A DNA stretch of 64,000 nt. Origin: Actinomadura parmotrematis. Lineage in GTDB: Bacteria; Actinomycetota; Actinomycetes; Streptosporangiales; Streptosporangiaceae. Made by a program: the position numbers and the translations under genes. Positions within the stretch are counted from its first letter, which is position 1. Each line of letters begins with the position of its first letter. The stretch spans positions 62,001-126,000 of the forward strand of contig NZ_JAIBOA010000012.1 of NCBI RefSeq assembly GCF_019458805.1, read 5' to 3'. Of the stretch, positions 10,023 to 18,930 are shown in pieces. The notes under the pieces were generated by a model, which was not told the DNA's origin, ran no database searches, and saw nothing but the letters and a program-made list of their open reading frames with translations.

Positions 10023-11282
10023 TCAGGAACCGAGCCGCCAGGAGTGCAGGTAGTCCTCCTGGTCGGGTGTCAGCACGTCGATAGAGATCGCCATGGCGGC
10101 CAGCTTCAGCCGCGCCACCTCGGTGTCGATCTCCTTCGGCACCTCGTGCACGGCCGGCGCGAGCGCCGCGTGCTCGGCGGCGAGCCAGGCGCAGGCGAGC
10201 GCCTGGTCGGCGAACGACATGTCCATGACCGCGGCCGGGTGCCCCTCGGCGGCGGCGAGGTTGACCAGGCGGCCTTCGGCGAGCAGCACGAGGCGGCGCC
10301 CGTCGGCGAGGACGTACTCGTCGGCCTGCGGCCGCACGTCCCGGTGCACCTCGACGGCCAGCGCCGCCAGCGCCGGGATGTCGATCTCCACGTCGAAGTG
10401 GCCGGAGTTGGCGAGGATCGCGCCGTCCTTCATGACCGCCAGGTGCGTCCCGTCGATCACCTCGCGGTTGCCGGTGACGGTGATGAACACGTCGCCGTGG
10501 CGCGCGGCGTCGGCCATCGGCATCACCGAGAAGCCCTGGTGGACGGCGTCCAGGGCCTTCACCGGATCGATCTCGGTGACGACGACGCGGGCGCCGAGGC
10601 CGCGGGCCCGCTCGGCGAGGCCGCGCCCGCAGTACCCGAACCCCGCGATGACGATCGTCTTGCCGGCGAGCAGGGTGTTGGTGGCGCGGACGATGCCGTC
10701 CAGCGTCGACTGGCCCGTCCCGTACCGGTTGTCGAACATGTGCTTGGTGTCGGTGTCGTTGACCGCCACCATCGGGAACCGCAGCGCGCCCTCGCGGGCC
10801 ATCTGGTGCAGCCGGATGACGCCGGTCGTCGTCTCCTCGCAGCCGCCCTTGACGCCGTCCAGCAGGTCGGTGCGCTCCAGGTGCAGGATGTTGACCAGGT
10901 CGCAGCCGTCGTCCAGGACCAGGTCGGGGCCGATCTCCAGCGCCTGGTGGATGTGCCGGTAGTAGCCCTCCCGGTCGATGCCCGCGCGCGCGTACACCTC
11001 GGCGCCGTACTCGACGGCGAGCGCCGCCGCCGTGTCGTCCTGGGTGGACAGCGGGTTGGACGCGGCGAGCGCGACCCGCGCGCCGCCCGCCTGGAGCGTG
11101 CGGATCAGGTTCGCGGTCTCGGTCGTGACGTGCATGCACGCCGCGACCCGCAGCCCGTCCAGGGGGCGCTCGGCGGCGAACCGCTCGCGGATCCGGCGCA
11201 GCACCGGCATGGTGCGGTCGGCCCACTCGATCCGCTTGGCGCCCTCGTACGCCAGGGACGGGTCCGCGATGTCGCTGCTCAA
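10023..11282 (-). CDS. Adenosylhomocysteinase-family protein, short (Thermotoga/archaeal) type
   Basis: The 419-residue product starts at TTG 11282. It has the whole adenosylhomocysteinase fold: NPLSTQDDTAAAL, GCEETTTGVIRLHQMA, a FDNRYGTGQST segment, and an NAD-binding motif GFGYCGRGL. It differs from the neighbouring 476-residue enzyme. It lacks the roughly 40-residue bacterial insertion, has Thr where the classical enzyme has Cys (YGTGQS against YGCRHS), and lacks the C-terminal Lys/Tyr tail that closes the cofactor site. These are traits of the Thermotoga/archaeal branch, one member of which (Methanocaldococcus jannaschii) prefers S-inosylhomocysteine. It lies 92 nt downstream of sahH on the same strand. 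The reaction is likely hydrolysis of S-adenosyl- or S-inosyl-homocysteine; which one is open. Confidence 0.9.
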   Translation of the reverse strand: MSSDIADPSLAYEGAKRIEWADRTMPVLRRIRERFAAERPLDGLRVAACMHVTTETANLIRTLQAGGARVALAASNPLSTQDDTAAALAVEYGAEVYARAGIDREGYYRHIHQALEIGPDLVLDDGCDLVNILHLERTDLLDGVKGGCEETTTGVIRLHQMAREGALRFPMVAVNDTDTKHMFDNRYGTGQSTLDGIVRATNTLLAGKTIVIAGFGYCGRGLAERARGLGARVVVTEIDPVKALDAVHQGFSVMPMADAARHGDVFITVTGNREVIDGTHLAVMKDGAILANSGHFDVEIDIPALAALAVEVHRDVRPQADEYVLADGRRLVLLAEGRLVNLAAAEGHPAAVMDMSFADQALACAWLAAEHAALAPAVHEVPKEIDTEVARLKLAAMAISIDVLTPDQEDYLHSWRLGS

Positions 11283-11374
11283 CTGGGTCGTCCCCCTCGG
11301 ATGGCGCGGCCGCCGCGCGCGTCCTCGCGGGGACGCGGGCGGCGGCCGTCGGTCGTCGCGCTACCGGGTACCGG

Positions 11375-12805
<1,431 letters not shown>

Positions 12806-12936
12806 GCTGTGGTTGCTCCTTGAGTCCGGGTCGTCGGCCGCCGTGGTCGCGCGGGGACGCGCAGGGGACGCGCGGGGCCGGGTCCACGAGCGAGTCTAGG
12901 TCGCCCCCGCCCTCCGAGGCACGGCCGGGAGCGCAT

Positions 12937-12958
12937 TTCTGACACGGATTTGTCAGAA
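12937..12958 (+). promoter_or_regulatory. Perfect dyad in the merR-sahH divergent promoter region
   Basis: TTCTGACA at 12937-12944 and TGTCAGAA at 12951-12958 form a perfect 8-bp inverted repeat with a 6-nt centre, ending 8 nt before the merR ATG. MerR proteins bind dyads of this kind inside their own promoters. A -10-like CAGAAT (12954-12959) overlaps the right arm, and 7 nt separate it from the ATG, so merR may be leaderless and self-regulated. Confidence 0.6.
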
Positions 12959-12966
12959 TCGGCTCC

Positions 12967-13311
12967 ATGCGCATCACGGAGGCCGCCCGGCGGCTCGGCA
13001 CCTCGCCCCGCATGCTCCGCTACCGGGAGTCCCTCGGCCTGCTCCCGCCGACCCGCGACACCGGCCACGGCGGCCACCGCCGCTTCGGCGACGCCGAGCT
13101 GCGCGCGGTCGCCCTGGCCCTGGCGCTGGAGAAACGCTACGACGTCGGCCCCGCCGAGCTCGCCTTCGGCCTGCGCGTCCTTGCCGAACCCGAGGTGCAG
13201 GCCCGCGTCCGCGAGCTGGGCGAGCGCATCGGCCGCGTCTCCGCCCCGCCCGCCCGCGCCCTGGACTTCGAGAAGGAGAAGGCCCTCCGCCTCCTCCAGC
13301 GCCGCCGCTGA
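12967..13311 (+). CDS. Small MerR-family transcriptional regulator
   Basis: The protein has 114 residues. The N-terminal winged helix-turn-helix of MerR is clear: MRITEAARRLGTSPRMLRYR, then LLPPTRDTGHGGHRRFGDAELRAVALALAL. A short helical tail of about 45 residues follows (FGLRVLAEPEVQARVRELGE). There is no sensor domain and no cysteine for metal binding, so the signal may be a small molecule or the protein may act through DNA alone. It is divergent from sahH and has a perfect dyad just before its start. It could control the two adenosylhomocysteinase genes, itself, or both; this is inferred from position only. Confidence 0.9.
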   Translation: MRITEAARRLGTSPRMLRYRESLGLLPPTRDTGHGGHRRFGDAELRAVALALALEKRYDVGPAELAFGLRVLAEPEVQARVRELGERIGRVSAPPARALDFEKEKALRLLQRRR

Positions 13312-13412
13312 CCTCTCGGGCGGCACCCGGATGGACGGATCGCCCGCCCATGTCCGGCTCGCCCGTTACGCTCTCCCGCACTCCACCGCGACGAGACCCG
13401 CAAGGCGGACAC

Positions 13413-14138
13413 ATGAGGGAACGCATCTACCAGGTGCTCGGCGTCATCGGCGGGATCGTCCTGCTGTTCGGCGGCATCTCCCAGATGGGCGACAAGGAGG
13501 TGAAATGCGGCGGCCAGGTGATGCGACCGGGCGACATCTGCAACGAGATCCGCCGCGGCCACTCCACCCGGCGCACCTACGACGAACAGAAGTCCAGCAA
13601 CCACACCTGGGCCGTCGTCATGGCGATCGGCGGGCCGCTGCTGACGATCGGCTGCGGGGTGTGGCTCGTCACCTCGCTCCGCCGCCCGCGCCCGAGCACG
13701 AGCGCATACCCCCACCCCCGGCCCTACCCCGCCGGTCCCCCGCAGCCCTACCCCGCCGGCCCTCCCCAGGGAACGCCCTACGCCGCCGGTCCCTCACACC
13801 CCCAGCCCTACGCCGCCGGCCCGCACTACCCCGCCGGTCCCTCACAACCTCAGCCCTACGCCGCCAGCCCGCCACAGCCCTACGCAGCCGGACCGCCGCA
13901 GGGGGCGCCCTATGCCGCCGGTCCCTCGCAACCCCAGCCCTACTCCGCCGCCCTGCCGCAGCCCTACGCGGCCGGGCCGCCGCCGGGAGCGCCCTACGGC
14001 GCCGGCCCTCCGCCCGGCTACGGCCAACCCCAGCAGTACGGCCCGCCGCAGGGCCACCAGCAGCCCCAGCCGTACGCCCAGCCCCAACAGCCCCCGCCGC
14101 CGCACCCGCCCCAGCCCGGCGGCCCCCACGGCCACTGA
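13413..14138 (+). CDS. Membrane protein with Pro/Tyr/Ala-rich repeat tail
   Basis: ATG 13413 is preceded by AAGGCGGA; the upstream extension of the frame lacks support. The product has 241 residues. A hydrophobic helix lies at about 8-25, then a conserved-looking loop EVKCGGQVMRPGDICNEI with two Cys, then a second helix at about 73-92. A 145-residue low-complexity tail of degenerate AAGPPQPY and QPYAAGP units follows. The loop would be extracytoplasmic and the tail cytoplasmic or surface-exposed, depending on orientation. Similar two-helix proteins with a GGQxMxPGDxC loop occur in actinomycetes without known function. Confidence 0.8.
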   Translation: MRERIYQVLGVIGGIVLLFGGISQMGDKEVKCGGQVMRPGDICNEIRRGHSTRRTYDEQKSSNHTWAVVMAIGGPLLTIGCGVWLVTSLRRPRPSTSAYPHPRPYPAGPPQPYPAGPPQGTPYAAGPSHPQPYAAGPHYPAGPSQPQPYAASPPQPYAAGPPQGAPYAAGPSQPQPYSAALPQPYAAGPPPGAPYGAGPPPGYGQPQQYGPPQGHQQPQPYAQPQQPPPPHPPQPGGPHGH

Positions 14139-14193
14139 CCACGACCACCCTCCGCCAACCCCGCCACCGGCGATGACCACCCGCCCACCACAC

Positions 14194-14255
14194 GTTGAGA
14201 TGCGGCGTGTTGGGCACTTTCGATCTTCAAAGTGCCCAACACGCCGCATCTCAAC
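14194..14255. repeat. Perfect 27-bp inverted repeat with 8-nt loop
   Basis: Positions 14194-14220 are exactly complementary to 14229-14255, with loop CGATCTTC. A 27-bp perfect stem is much longer than the terminators elsewhere in the window, and it has less G+C than its surroundings. It lies in the 314-nt gap 14139-14452 between two plus-strand genes. The rest of that gap shows only a G-rich, structureless leader for the next gene. It could be a terminator, a non-autonomous mobile or REP-like element, or a protein-binding site. No T tract follows the stem. Confidence 0.9.
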
Positions 14256-14452
14256 TTTGGACGACCACCTGGTCATGGGCGGTTGGGCGGGCTGCTTGCC
14301 GGTCGGCCGCTGCCGCCCGGCGGGGCTGGGAGCGGGGCGTCCCGGGACGGTGTTCCGGGTGGCGGCGGGACGGTGCTCCCGCGCGCCTGGTGCGGCCCGG
14401 CTGCGACGCTCGGGGCACGCCCTGATCAGGGGCCGTGACGGGAGGAGCAGCC

Positions 14453-14791
14453 ATGACGGGAACGGGACGGAAGCGGTGGGGGCGGCGGGCGGGCGTCGTC
14501 GCGGTGGGCGTGCTGGCGGCCGCCGGGGGAATCGCCGTGGCGGGCTCGCCCGCGCAGGCGGCGCCGTCCGCCTGCACCTTCACGTGGGGCGGCGGCAAGT
14601 CCCTCACGACGGCCTGCGCGGAGGGCGACGGCCAGTACCGCACCAAGCTCCTGTGCGGGCGCACCGGCCAGATCCCGTCGCGCCTCACCTACTACGGGCC
14701 GTGGGTGGCCGCCGGGCCCGGCACCCGGTCCGTCGCCACCTGCCTGGCGATCTCCAGCTACGCCATCAGCGGCAGCATCGAGGCCGCCTGA
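14453..14791 (+). CDS. Small secreted hypothetical protein
   Basis: ATG 14453 was chosen because AGGAG lies 6 nt upstream (14442-14446). The 112-residue product has a clear Sec signal peptide: basic MTGTGRKRWGRR, then GVVAVGVLAAAGGIAVAG, with cleavage after AQA at about residue 36. The mature part of about 75 residues has four Cys (SACTFTW, TTACAEG, KLLCGRTG, VATCLAI), suggesting two disulphides. It contains the Tyr/Trp-rich stretch RLTYYGPWVAAGPGTRS. It resembles small secreted actinomycete proteins of unknown role. It stands alone downstream of the long inverted repeat. Confidence 0.78.
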   Translation: MTGTGRKRWGRRAGVVAVGVLAAAGGIAVAGSPAQAAPSACTFTWGGGKSLTTACAEGDGQYRTKLLCGRTGQIPSRLTYYGPWVAAGPGTRSVATCLAISSYAISGSIEAA

Positions 14792-14799
14792 CACCTCGG

Positions 14800-14936
14800 C
14801 GGACGCGGCGGCGGGCATGCCGCCTGACGCGGCGGCGGGCACGGCGGCGACGGACGTGGCGGCGGGCATGGCAGCGGCGGGCATGGCAGCGGGCATGGCG
14901 GTGGCGGACGCGGCGGTAGGCACGGCGGTGGGCGCG
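14800..14936. repeat. Degenerate GGC-rich short tandem repeats
   Basis: Variants of GGCGGCGGGCATGGCAGC follow each other between the secreted-protein gene and the end of the response regulator gene. Only weak frames cross it. It is simple-sequence DNA with no sign of a gene. Confidence 0.55.
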
Positions 14937-14975
14937 TTAGGTGTCCGTGCCGCCAGGGACGCGGCGGCGGGCGCG

Positions 14976-15647
14976 TCAGCCGTCCGCGCCGCCGGGGACG
15001 ACGACGCCGGACTCGTAGGCGAGCATGACCGCCTGCGCCCGGTCGCGCAGGCCGAGCTTGGTGAAGACCCGCGCGACGTGCGTCTTCACGGTGTGCTCGC
15101 TGACGAACAGGCGCGCCGCGATCTCGGCGTTGGACAGCCCGCCCGCGATGAGCACGAGGACCTCGCTCTCGCGGGCGGTCAGCGTCGCCAGCTCCGCCGG
15201 CGCCTGCGGCCGGTTGCGCCGCTGCCTGGTGAACTCGCGGATGAGGCGCCCGGTGACCTGCGGGGCGAGCAGCGCGTCGCCGCGCGCGACGACCCGCACC
15301 GCCGACACCAGCTCCTCGGCCGTCGCGTCCTTCAGCAGGAACCCGCTCGCGCCGACCGCGAGCGCCTCGTAGACGTACTCGTCGACGTCGAAGGTGGTGA
15401 GGACGAGGACGCGGACGCCCTCGGCGGCCGGCGCGGCGAGGATCCGGCGGGTCGCCTCGATGCCGTCCATGTGCGGCATCCGGATGTCCATCACCACCAC
15501 GTCGGGCCGCTCGGCGGCGGCGAGGCGGACGGCGTCGCGGCCGTCGCCGCCCTCGCCGACCACGGTGATGTCGGGCTGGGCGTTCAGCAGCGCGGCGAAG
15601 CCGGCCCGCACGATGGTCTGGTCGTCGATGACGATGACCTTGATCAA
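14976..15647 (-). CDS. NarL/LuxR-family response regulator
   Basis: TTG 15647 was chosen because it starts the receiver domain exactly (MIKVIVIDDQTIVRAGF) and has GGGAG upstream; the frame continues into the kinase gene as a shadow. The protein has 223 residues. The receiver domain carries acidic residues Asp8 and Asp9, phosphoacceptor Asp54 in DVVVMDIRMPHMDG, and a conserved Lys in GFLLKDATAEEL. The C-terminal LuxR helix-turn-helix is LTARESEVLVLIAGG, then LSNAEIAARLFVSEHTVKTH. It follows the kinase gene by 20 nt on the same strand, so the two form a two-component system. Targets are unknown. Confidence 0.95.
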   Translation of the reverse strand: MIKVIVIDDQTIVRAGFAALLNAQPDITVVGEGGDGRDAVRLAAAERPDVVVMDIRMPHMDGIEATRRILAAPAAEGVRVLVLTTFDVDEYVYEALAVGASGFLLKDATAEELVSAVRVVARGDALLAPQVTGRLIREFTRQRRNRPQAPAELATLTARESEVLVLIAGGLSNAEIAARLFVSEHTVKTHVARVFTKLGLRDRAQAVMLAYESGVVVPGGADG

Positions 15648-15667
15648 CGTCGCTCCCGGGTCGGTGG

Positions 15668-17164
15668 TCAGCGCGGCGCGTCGCGGGCGGGGGTCCCCTC
15701 CCGGTCCAGCGGGAGGTCCGCCGCCACCACGAACCCGCCCTCGGTGGCGGGGCCGGCGGAGAACCGTCCGCCCAGCATGGTCGCACGTTCCCGCATCCCG
15801 ACGAGCCCGTGCCCGGAACCGGCCGGTCCCTCGACGCGGGTGCGGCCCGCCGGGCCGGCCGGGCGGCCGAGGACCTGCGTCCGCGCGTCCGCGCCGCCGT
15901 CGCTGACCCGGACCTCCAGGCGGTCGGGCAGGTAGGCGAGGTCGACGTGGACGGCCGCGCCGGGCGCGTGCCGGCGGGCGTTGGTGAGGGCCTCCTGCAC
16001 GATCCGGTACGCCGACAGCTCGACCGTCGTGGACAGCGTCCGCGCGTCGCCGCGCACGGCGAGGTCGACGCGGCCGCCGGCGCCGCGGTGCTGGTCGAGG
16101 AGCTCGGGCAGCCGGTCGAGGCGCGGCTGCGGCGCCGACTCGGGCTCGGCCCGCGCGTCGGCGCGCAGCACCGACAGGAGGCGGCGCATCTCCACCAGCG
16201 CGTCGCGGGCCGTCCGGGCGATCTCGGCGTAGCCGTCGCGGGCCTGCGGGGACAGGCCGTCCATGGTGTAGGGCGCGGTCTCCGCCTGCACCGCGATCAT
16301 GGAGACGGAGTGCGCGACGACGTCGTGGAGCTCGCGGGCGATGCGGGCCCGCTCGCGCATGACGGCCTGCTCGCGCTGCACGGCGGTGAGGCGGGTCAGC
16401 GTCTCGCTCGTGCGCTCGGCGGCGGCGGCCTCCGTACGCGCGGACGTCTCCACCGTCCGGCGGGCGTCGCCGAGGCCGATCGCGGCGAGCACCGCGACGA
16501 CGGCGGCCGGCCAGGGGACGTCGTCCAGGGTGCCGGTCGCGAGGTAGACGACGGCGACGGTCGCGGCGGCGCCGGCCGCGAGCATTCCGGCGGACTGGCG
16601 CGGGAGCTGCCGGCCGAGCGCGTACAGCGTGTACAGCGCGCCGAGCGTCGTGGTGATCAGCAGGGTCTGGCCGGTGAGCAGCCCGGCGGCGAACGCGCCG
16701 AGGGCGGTCGCGGCGACGGGCCGCAGGTACTCGCGGCGCCAGATCAGCGGCAGCGTCGAGGCGACCGCGAACGCGCCCGCCAGGCTGAGCGGCGACGCCA
16801 CCCGCGGCGCGAGCTCGGCGAGCGCGGCGACCGCGAGCGCGAGGCCGGTCAGCGGCGCGAAGTACCAGGATCCGGCGACCTCCGCCCACGCGTTGGTCCA
16901 GCGCGGCAGCGGCGCCGTCGCGGTGACTCCCGGCGCGGGCGCCGGGCCGCCGGTCAGCTTGGCGGTGAGCCGCCGGCCGAGCGGCCGGAGCAACCGCCCC
17001 GCGCCCGTCAGCACCCACAGCAGGAGCTGCCCGACGCCCGCGACGACGCGCCCCGACAGCCGCCACGCGTGGCGGGCGAGGGCGGGGCCGAACGCCGTGG
17101 GCGCGGCGGGCGGGGCGGGGTGCGGGGCGGGCGGCGGGGACGGGTCGGTGCTCACGCCTTCCAT
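15668..17164 (-). CDS. Sensor histidine kinase (HisKA_3 type)
   Basis: A 498-residue kinase paired with the NarL-type regulator downstream. The N-terminal half is membrane-embedded, with several hydrophobic segments between about residues 85 and 220 (FAPLTGLALAVAALAELAP; TLLITTTLGALYTLYALG) and no obvious external sensor domain. A short coiled segment leads to the dimerisation helix ERARIARELHDVVAHSVSMI with phosphoacceptor His280. The HATPase domain shows YRIVQEALTNARRHAPG and GHGLVGMRERATMLGG. ATG 17164 has no Shine-Dalgarno of its own. It starts 2 nt after the stop of a 24-codon ORF that has a strong one, so translation is probably coupled. Confidence 0.94.
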   Translation of the reverse strand: MEGVSTDPSPPPAPHPAPPAAPTAFGPALARHAWRLSGRVVAGVGQLLLWVLTGAGRLLRPLGRRLTAKLTGGPAPAPGVTATAPLPRWTNAWAEVAGSWYFAPLTGLALAVAALAELAPRVASPLSLAGAFAVASTLPLIWRREYLRPVAATALGAFAAGLLTGQTLLITTTLGALYTLYALGRQLPRQSAGMLAAGAAATVAVVYLATGTLDDVPWPAAVVAVLAAIGLGDARRTVETSARTEAAAAERTSETLTRLTAVQREQAVMRERARIARELHDVVAHSVSMIAVQAETAPYTMDGLSPQARDGYAEIARTARDALVEMRRLLSVLRADARAEPESAPQPRLDRLPELLDQHRGAGGRVDLAVRGDARTLSTTVELSAYRIVQEALTNARRHAPGAAVHVDLAYLPDRLEVRVSDGGADARTQVLGRPAGPAGRTRVEGPAGSGHGLVGMRERATMLGGRFSAGPATEGGFVVAADLPLDREGTPARDAPR

Positions 17165-17166
17165 GG

Positions 17167-17241
17167 TTACCCGGTGATCGGCGTGCCCGCCTCACCGGGC
17201 GGAGCCATAAGGCGGACCCGTATCCCCCTGGAGGACGACAC
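17167..17241 (-). CDS. 24-codon leader ORF upstream of the histidine kinase
   Basis: GTG 17241 has the best ribosome binding site in the window: AAAGGAGGG at 17255-17247, 5 nt away. The frame encodes 24 residues (it begins MSSSRGIRVRLMAPPG) and ends in TAA 2 nt before the kinase ATG. It contains a run of codons rare for this genome, AGG-GGG-ATA. Near its end CCCGGTGA and TCACCGGG can form a hairpin just ahead of the kinase start. This looks like a leader peptide for translational coupling or attenuation; a conserved microprotein is the alternative. Confidence 0.5.
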   Translation of the reverse strand: MSSSRGIRVRLMAPPGEAGTPITG

Positions 17242-17281
17242 GGTTTCCCTCCTTTCGGTGGACGCCCCGGCGACCTGCGGG

Positions 17282-17287
17282 AACGTA
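17282..17287 (-). promoter_or_regulatory. Probable -10 element for the kinase operon
   Basis: TACGTT on the minus strand (TANNNT) lies about 26 nt upstream of the Shine-Dalgarno of the leader ORF. No good -35 is visible; the expected position falls inside the large inverted repeat 17290-17363. Confidence 0.35.
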
Positions 17288-17289
17288 GT

Positions 17290-17363
17290 GTTCTGGGTGT
17301 GACCGCGACACGGTGGCCCGGCCGGCTAGGGGGTTCGGCCGGCCACCGCAGTCACACCAGAAC
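17290..17363. other. Large imperfect inverted repeat
   Basis: GTTCTGGGTGTGACCGC (17290-17306) pairs with GCAGTCACACCAGAAC (17348-17363). Inside it GGTGGCC and GGCCGG pair with CCGGCC and GGCCACC, around loop CTAGGGGGTT. Two simple hairpins follow on the plus side: CGCCCGGG / CCCGGGCG (17364-17389) and CGTGCCCC / GGGGCACG (17428-17448). The stretch 17242-17562 has no protein gene other than the leader ORF start. It may be a structured RNA, a long leader or an operator region; its strand is undecided. Confidence 0.6.
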
Positions 17364-17562
17364 CGCCCGGGAATTCAGGGGCCCGGGCGGGGAGCATGGG
17401 AAGGCGCCCTCGCCGGCCGGACGCGCGCGTGCCCCTTCGCGGGGCACGAACGGTCTTGCCTGGGCTGGGGACGATCGGCGCCGCGCCGGCCGGTGAGGGG
17501 ACCGCCTCCCGCACGAGACCCCGCCGAGAACTGACGGCCCCGCACCCGGGCCGCCGCATGAT

Positions 17563-17598
17563 GAAGGCGCCCGCCGAGTGTCCCCGGCGGGCGCCTTC
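17563..17598. terminator. Strong 14-bp hairpin
   Basis: GAAGGCGCCCGCCG (17563-17576) is perfectly complementary to CGGCGGGCGCCTTC (17585-17598), with an 8-nt loop. It most simply ends the minus-strand manB-to-efflux-gene transcript after the tandem array. It would also stop any plus-strand RNA from 17290 onward. No T tract. Confidence 0.65.
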
Positions 17599-17974
17599 GT
17601 CGTATCCGCGGCGTTCGCGCGGCGCGCGGTCGCGCGCGGTCGGGAAGACGCGGTGGTCTCCGCATCGCCGTGTCCGCAGCGCTCGCGCGGCGCGCGGTCG
17701 CGCGCGGTCGGGAAGACGCGGCGGTCTCCGCCTCGTCGTGTCCGCAGCGTTCGCGCGGTGCGCGGTCGGGAAGACGCGGCGGTCTCCGCATCGCCGTGTC
17801 CGCAGCGCTCGCGTGGTGCGCGGTCGCGCGCGGTCGGGAAGACGCGGTGGTCTCCGCATCGTCGTGTTCGCAGCGCTCGCGTGGTGCGCGGTCGGGAAGA
17901 TGCGGCGGGCTCCGCATCGTCGTGTTCGCAGCGCTCGCGTGGTGTGCGGTCAGGAGGACGCGGCGGTCTCCGCG
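17597..17974. repeat. Tandem array: six copies of a 58- or 68-bp unit
   Basis: Units begin at 17597, 17665, 17733, 17791, 17859 and 17917, with lengths 68, 68, 58, 68, 58 and 58. The long form has an extra 10-nt CGCGCGCGGT-like block. Copies differ by a few substitutions. Each contains GGTCGGGAAGACGCGG followed by a TCTCCGCATCG-like sequence. The last unit covers the final codons and stop of the cation-efflux gene, so the array looks like repeated duplication of that gene's 3' end. In the other copies the stop triplet is changed. No unique spacers, so not CRISPR. Confidence 0.92.
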
Positions 17975-18930
17975 TCGCCGGTCTTCGCGGTCGGCTCGGG
18001 AACGTCCTGCTGGCCGCCGGCGTCGCCCTCCAGGTCGGGCTCCAGGTAGATCAGCCGGGCCTCGGGGAACTGGCCGCGGATCTTGGCCTCGGCGGCGTTG
18101 ATGCCGCGGGCGACCTGCCCGGCGGTGTCGTCGTGGTTCACCGCGATCTTCGCGGCGATGAGCAGCTCCTCGGGGCCGACGTACTCGGTCCGCATGTGGA
18201 TGACCCGGTCGACCTCGGGCACCGACTCCAGGCAGGCCACGATGCGGTCCTGGACCTCGGGGTCGGCGCCCTCGCCGATCAGCAGGCTCTTGGTCTCGAT
18301 GGCGAGGACGGTGGCGACGAGGCCGAGCAGCACGCCGATGCCGACGGTGCCGACGCCGTCCCAGGTGCCGTCGCCGGTGAGGACGGCCATGGAGACGCCG
18401 AACAGGGCGAGGACGAGGCCGATGAGGGCGGCGAAGTCCTCCAGCAGGACGACCGGCAGCTCGGGCGCCTTGGCGCGGCGGATGAACTGCACCCAGGACC
18501 GGTCGCCGCGGGAGGTGTTCGACTCCTTGATCGCGGTGCGGAAGGAGAAGGACTCCAGCAGGATCGCGAAGATCAGCACGCCGAACGCCCAGCCGGGCGA
18601 CTCCACGTGGTGCGGCTCGATGATCTTCTCGACGCCCTCGTAGAGCGAGAACGCCGACCCGACGGTGAACAGCACGACGGCGACGACGAAGGCGTAGAAG
18701 AACCGCTCGCGCCCGTAGCCGAAGGGGTGCTTCGGCGTGCGGTCGCGCTCCGAGCGCTTGCGGCCGAGGATGAGCAGGCCCTGGTTGCCCGAGTCGGCCA
18801 CCGAGTGGATCGACTCGGCCAGCATCGAGGACGACCCGGTGAACAGGAACGCCACGAACTTGGCCACCGCGATCCCCAGGTTGGCGCCCAGCGCCGCGAT
18901 GATCGCTTTGGACCCGCCCTCTGCACTCAT
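17950..18930 (-). CDS. Cation diffusion facilitator transporter
   Basis: A 326-residue inner-membrane CDF-family protein, predicted to export divalent metal ions such as zinc in exchange for protons. The first helix is IIAALGANLGIAVAKFVAFLF. The metal-site helix AESIHSVADSGNQG has the His-x3-Asp pair. GRKRSERDRTPKHPFGYGRERFF is the conserved cytoplasmic loop typical of the ZnT9/SLC30A9-like branch, and about six transmembrane segments are visible. The C-terminal cytoplasmic domain has IVACLESVPEVDRVIHMRTEYV. ATG 18930 directly follows the TAG of the SIS gene, so it is the last gene of that operon. Its 3' end is the template of the tandem array. Confidence 0.94.
   Translation of the reverse strand: MSAEGGSKAIIAALGANLGIAVAKFVAFLFTGSSSMLAESIHSVADSGNQGLLILGRKRSERDRTPKHPFGYGRERFFYAFVVAVVLFTVGSAFSLYEGVEKIIEPHHVESPGWAFGVLIFAILLESFSFRTAIKESNTSRGDRSWVQFIRRAKAPELPVVLLEDFAALIGLVLALFGVSMAVLTGDGTWDGVGTVGIGVLLGLVATVLAIETKSLLIGEGADPEVQDRIVACLESVPEVDRVIHMRTEYVGPEELLIAAKIAVNHDDTAGQVARGINAAEAKIRGQFPEARLIYLEPDLEGDAGGQQDVPEPTAKTGDAETAASS

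Noticed and set aside
12806..12936. SAH riboswitch upstream of sahH
   Set aside because: The leader does not show the conserved core of SAH riboswitches; only ordinary GC-rich sequence is present.
14194..14255. Terminal inverted repeats of an insertion sequence
   Set aside because: The arms are only 8 nt apart; there is no transposase gene or target-site duplication.
17597..17974. CRISPR array
   Set aside because: Units are contiguous and nearly identical along their whole length, without unique spacers, and no cas genes are near.
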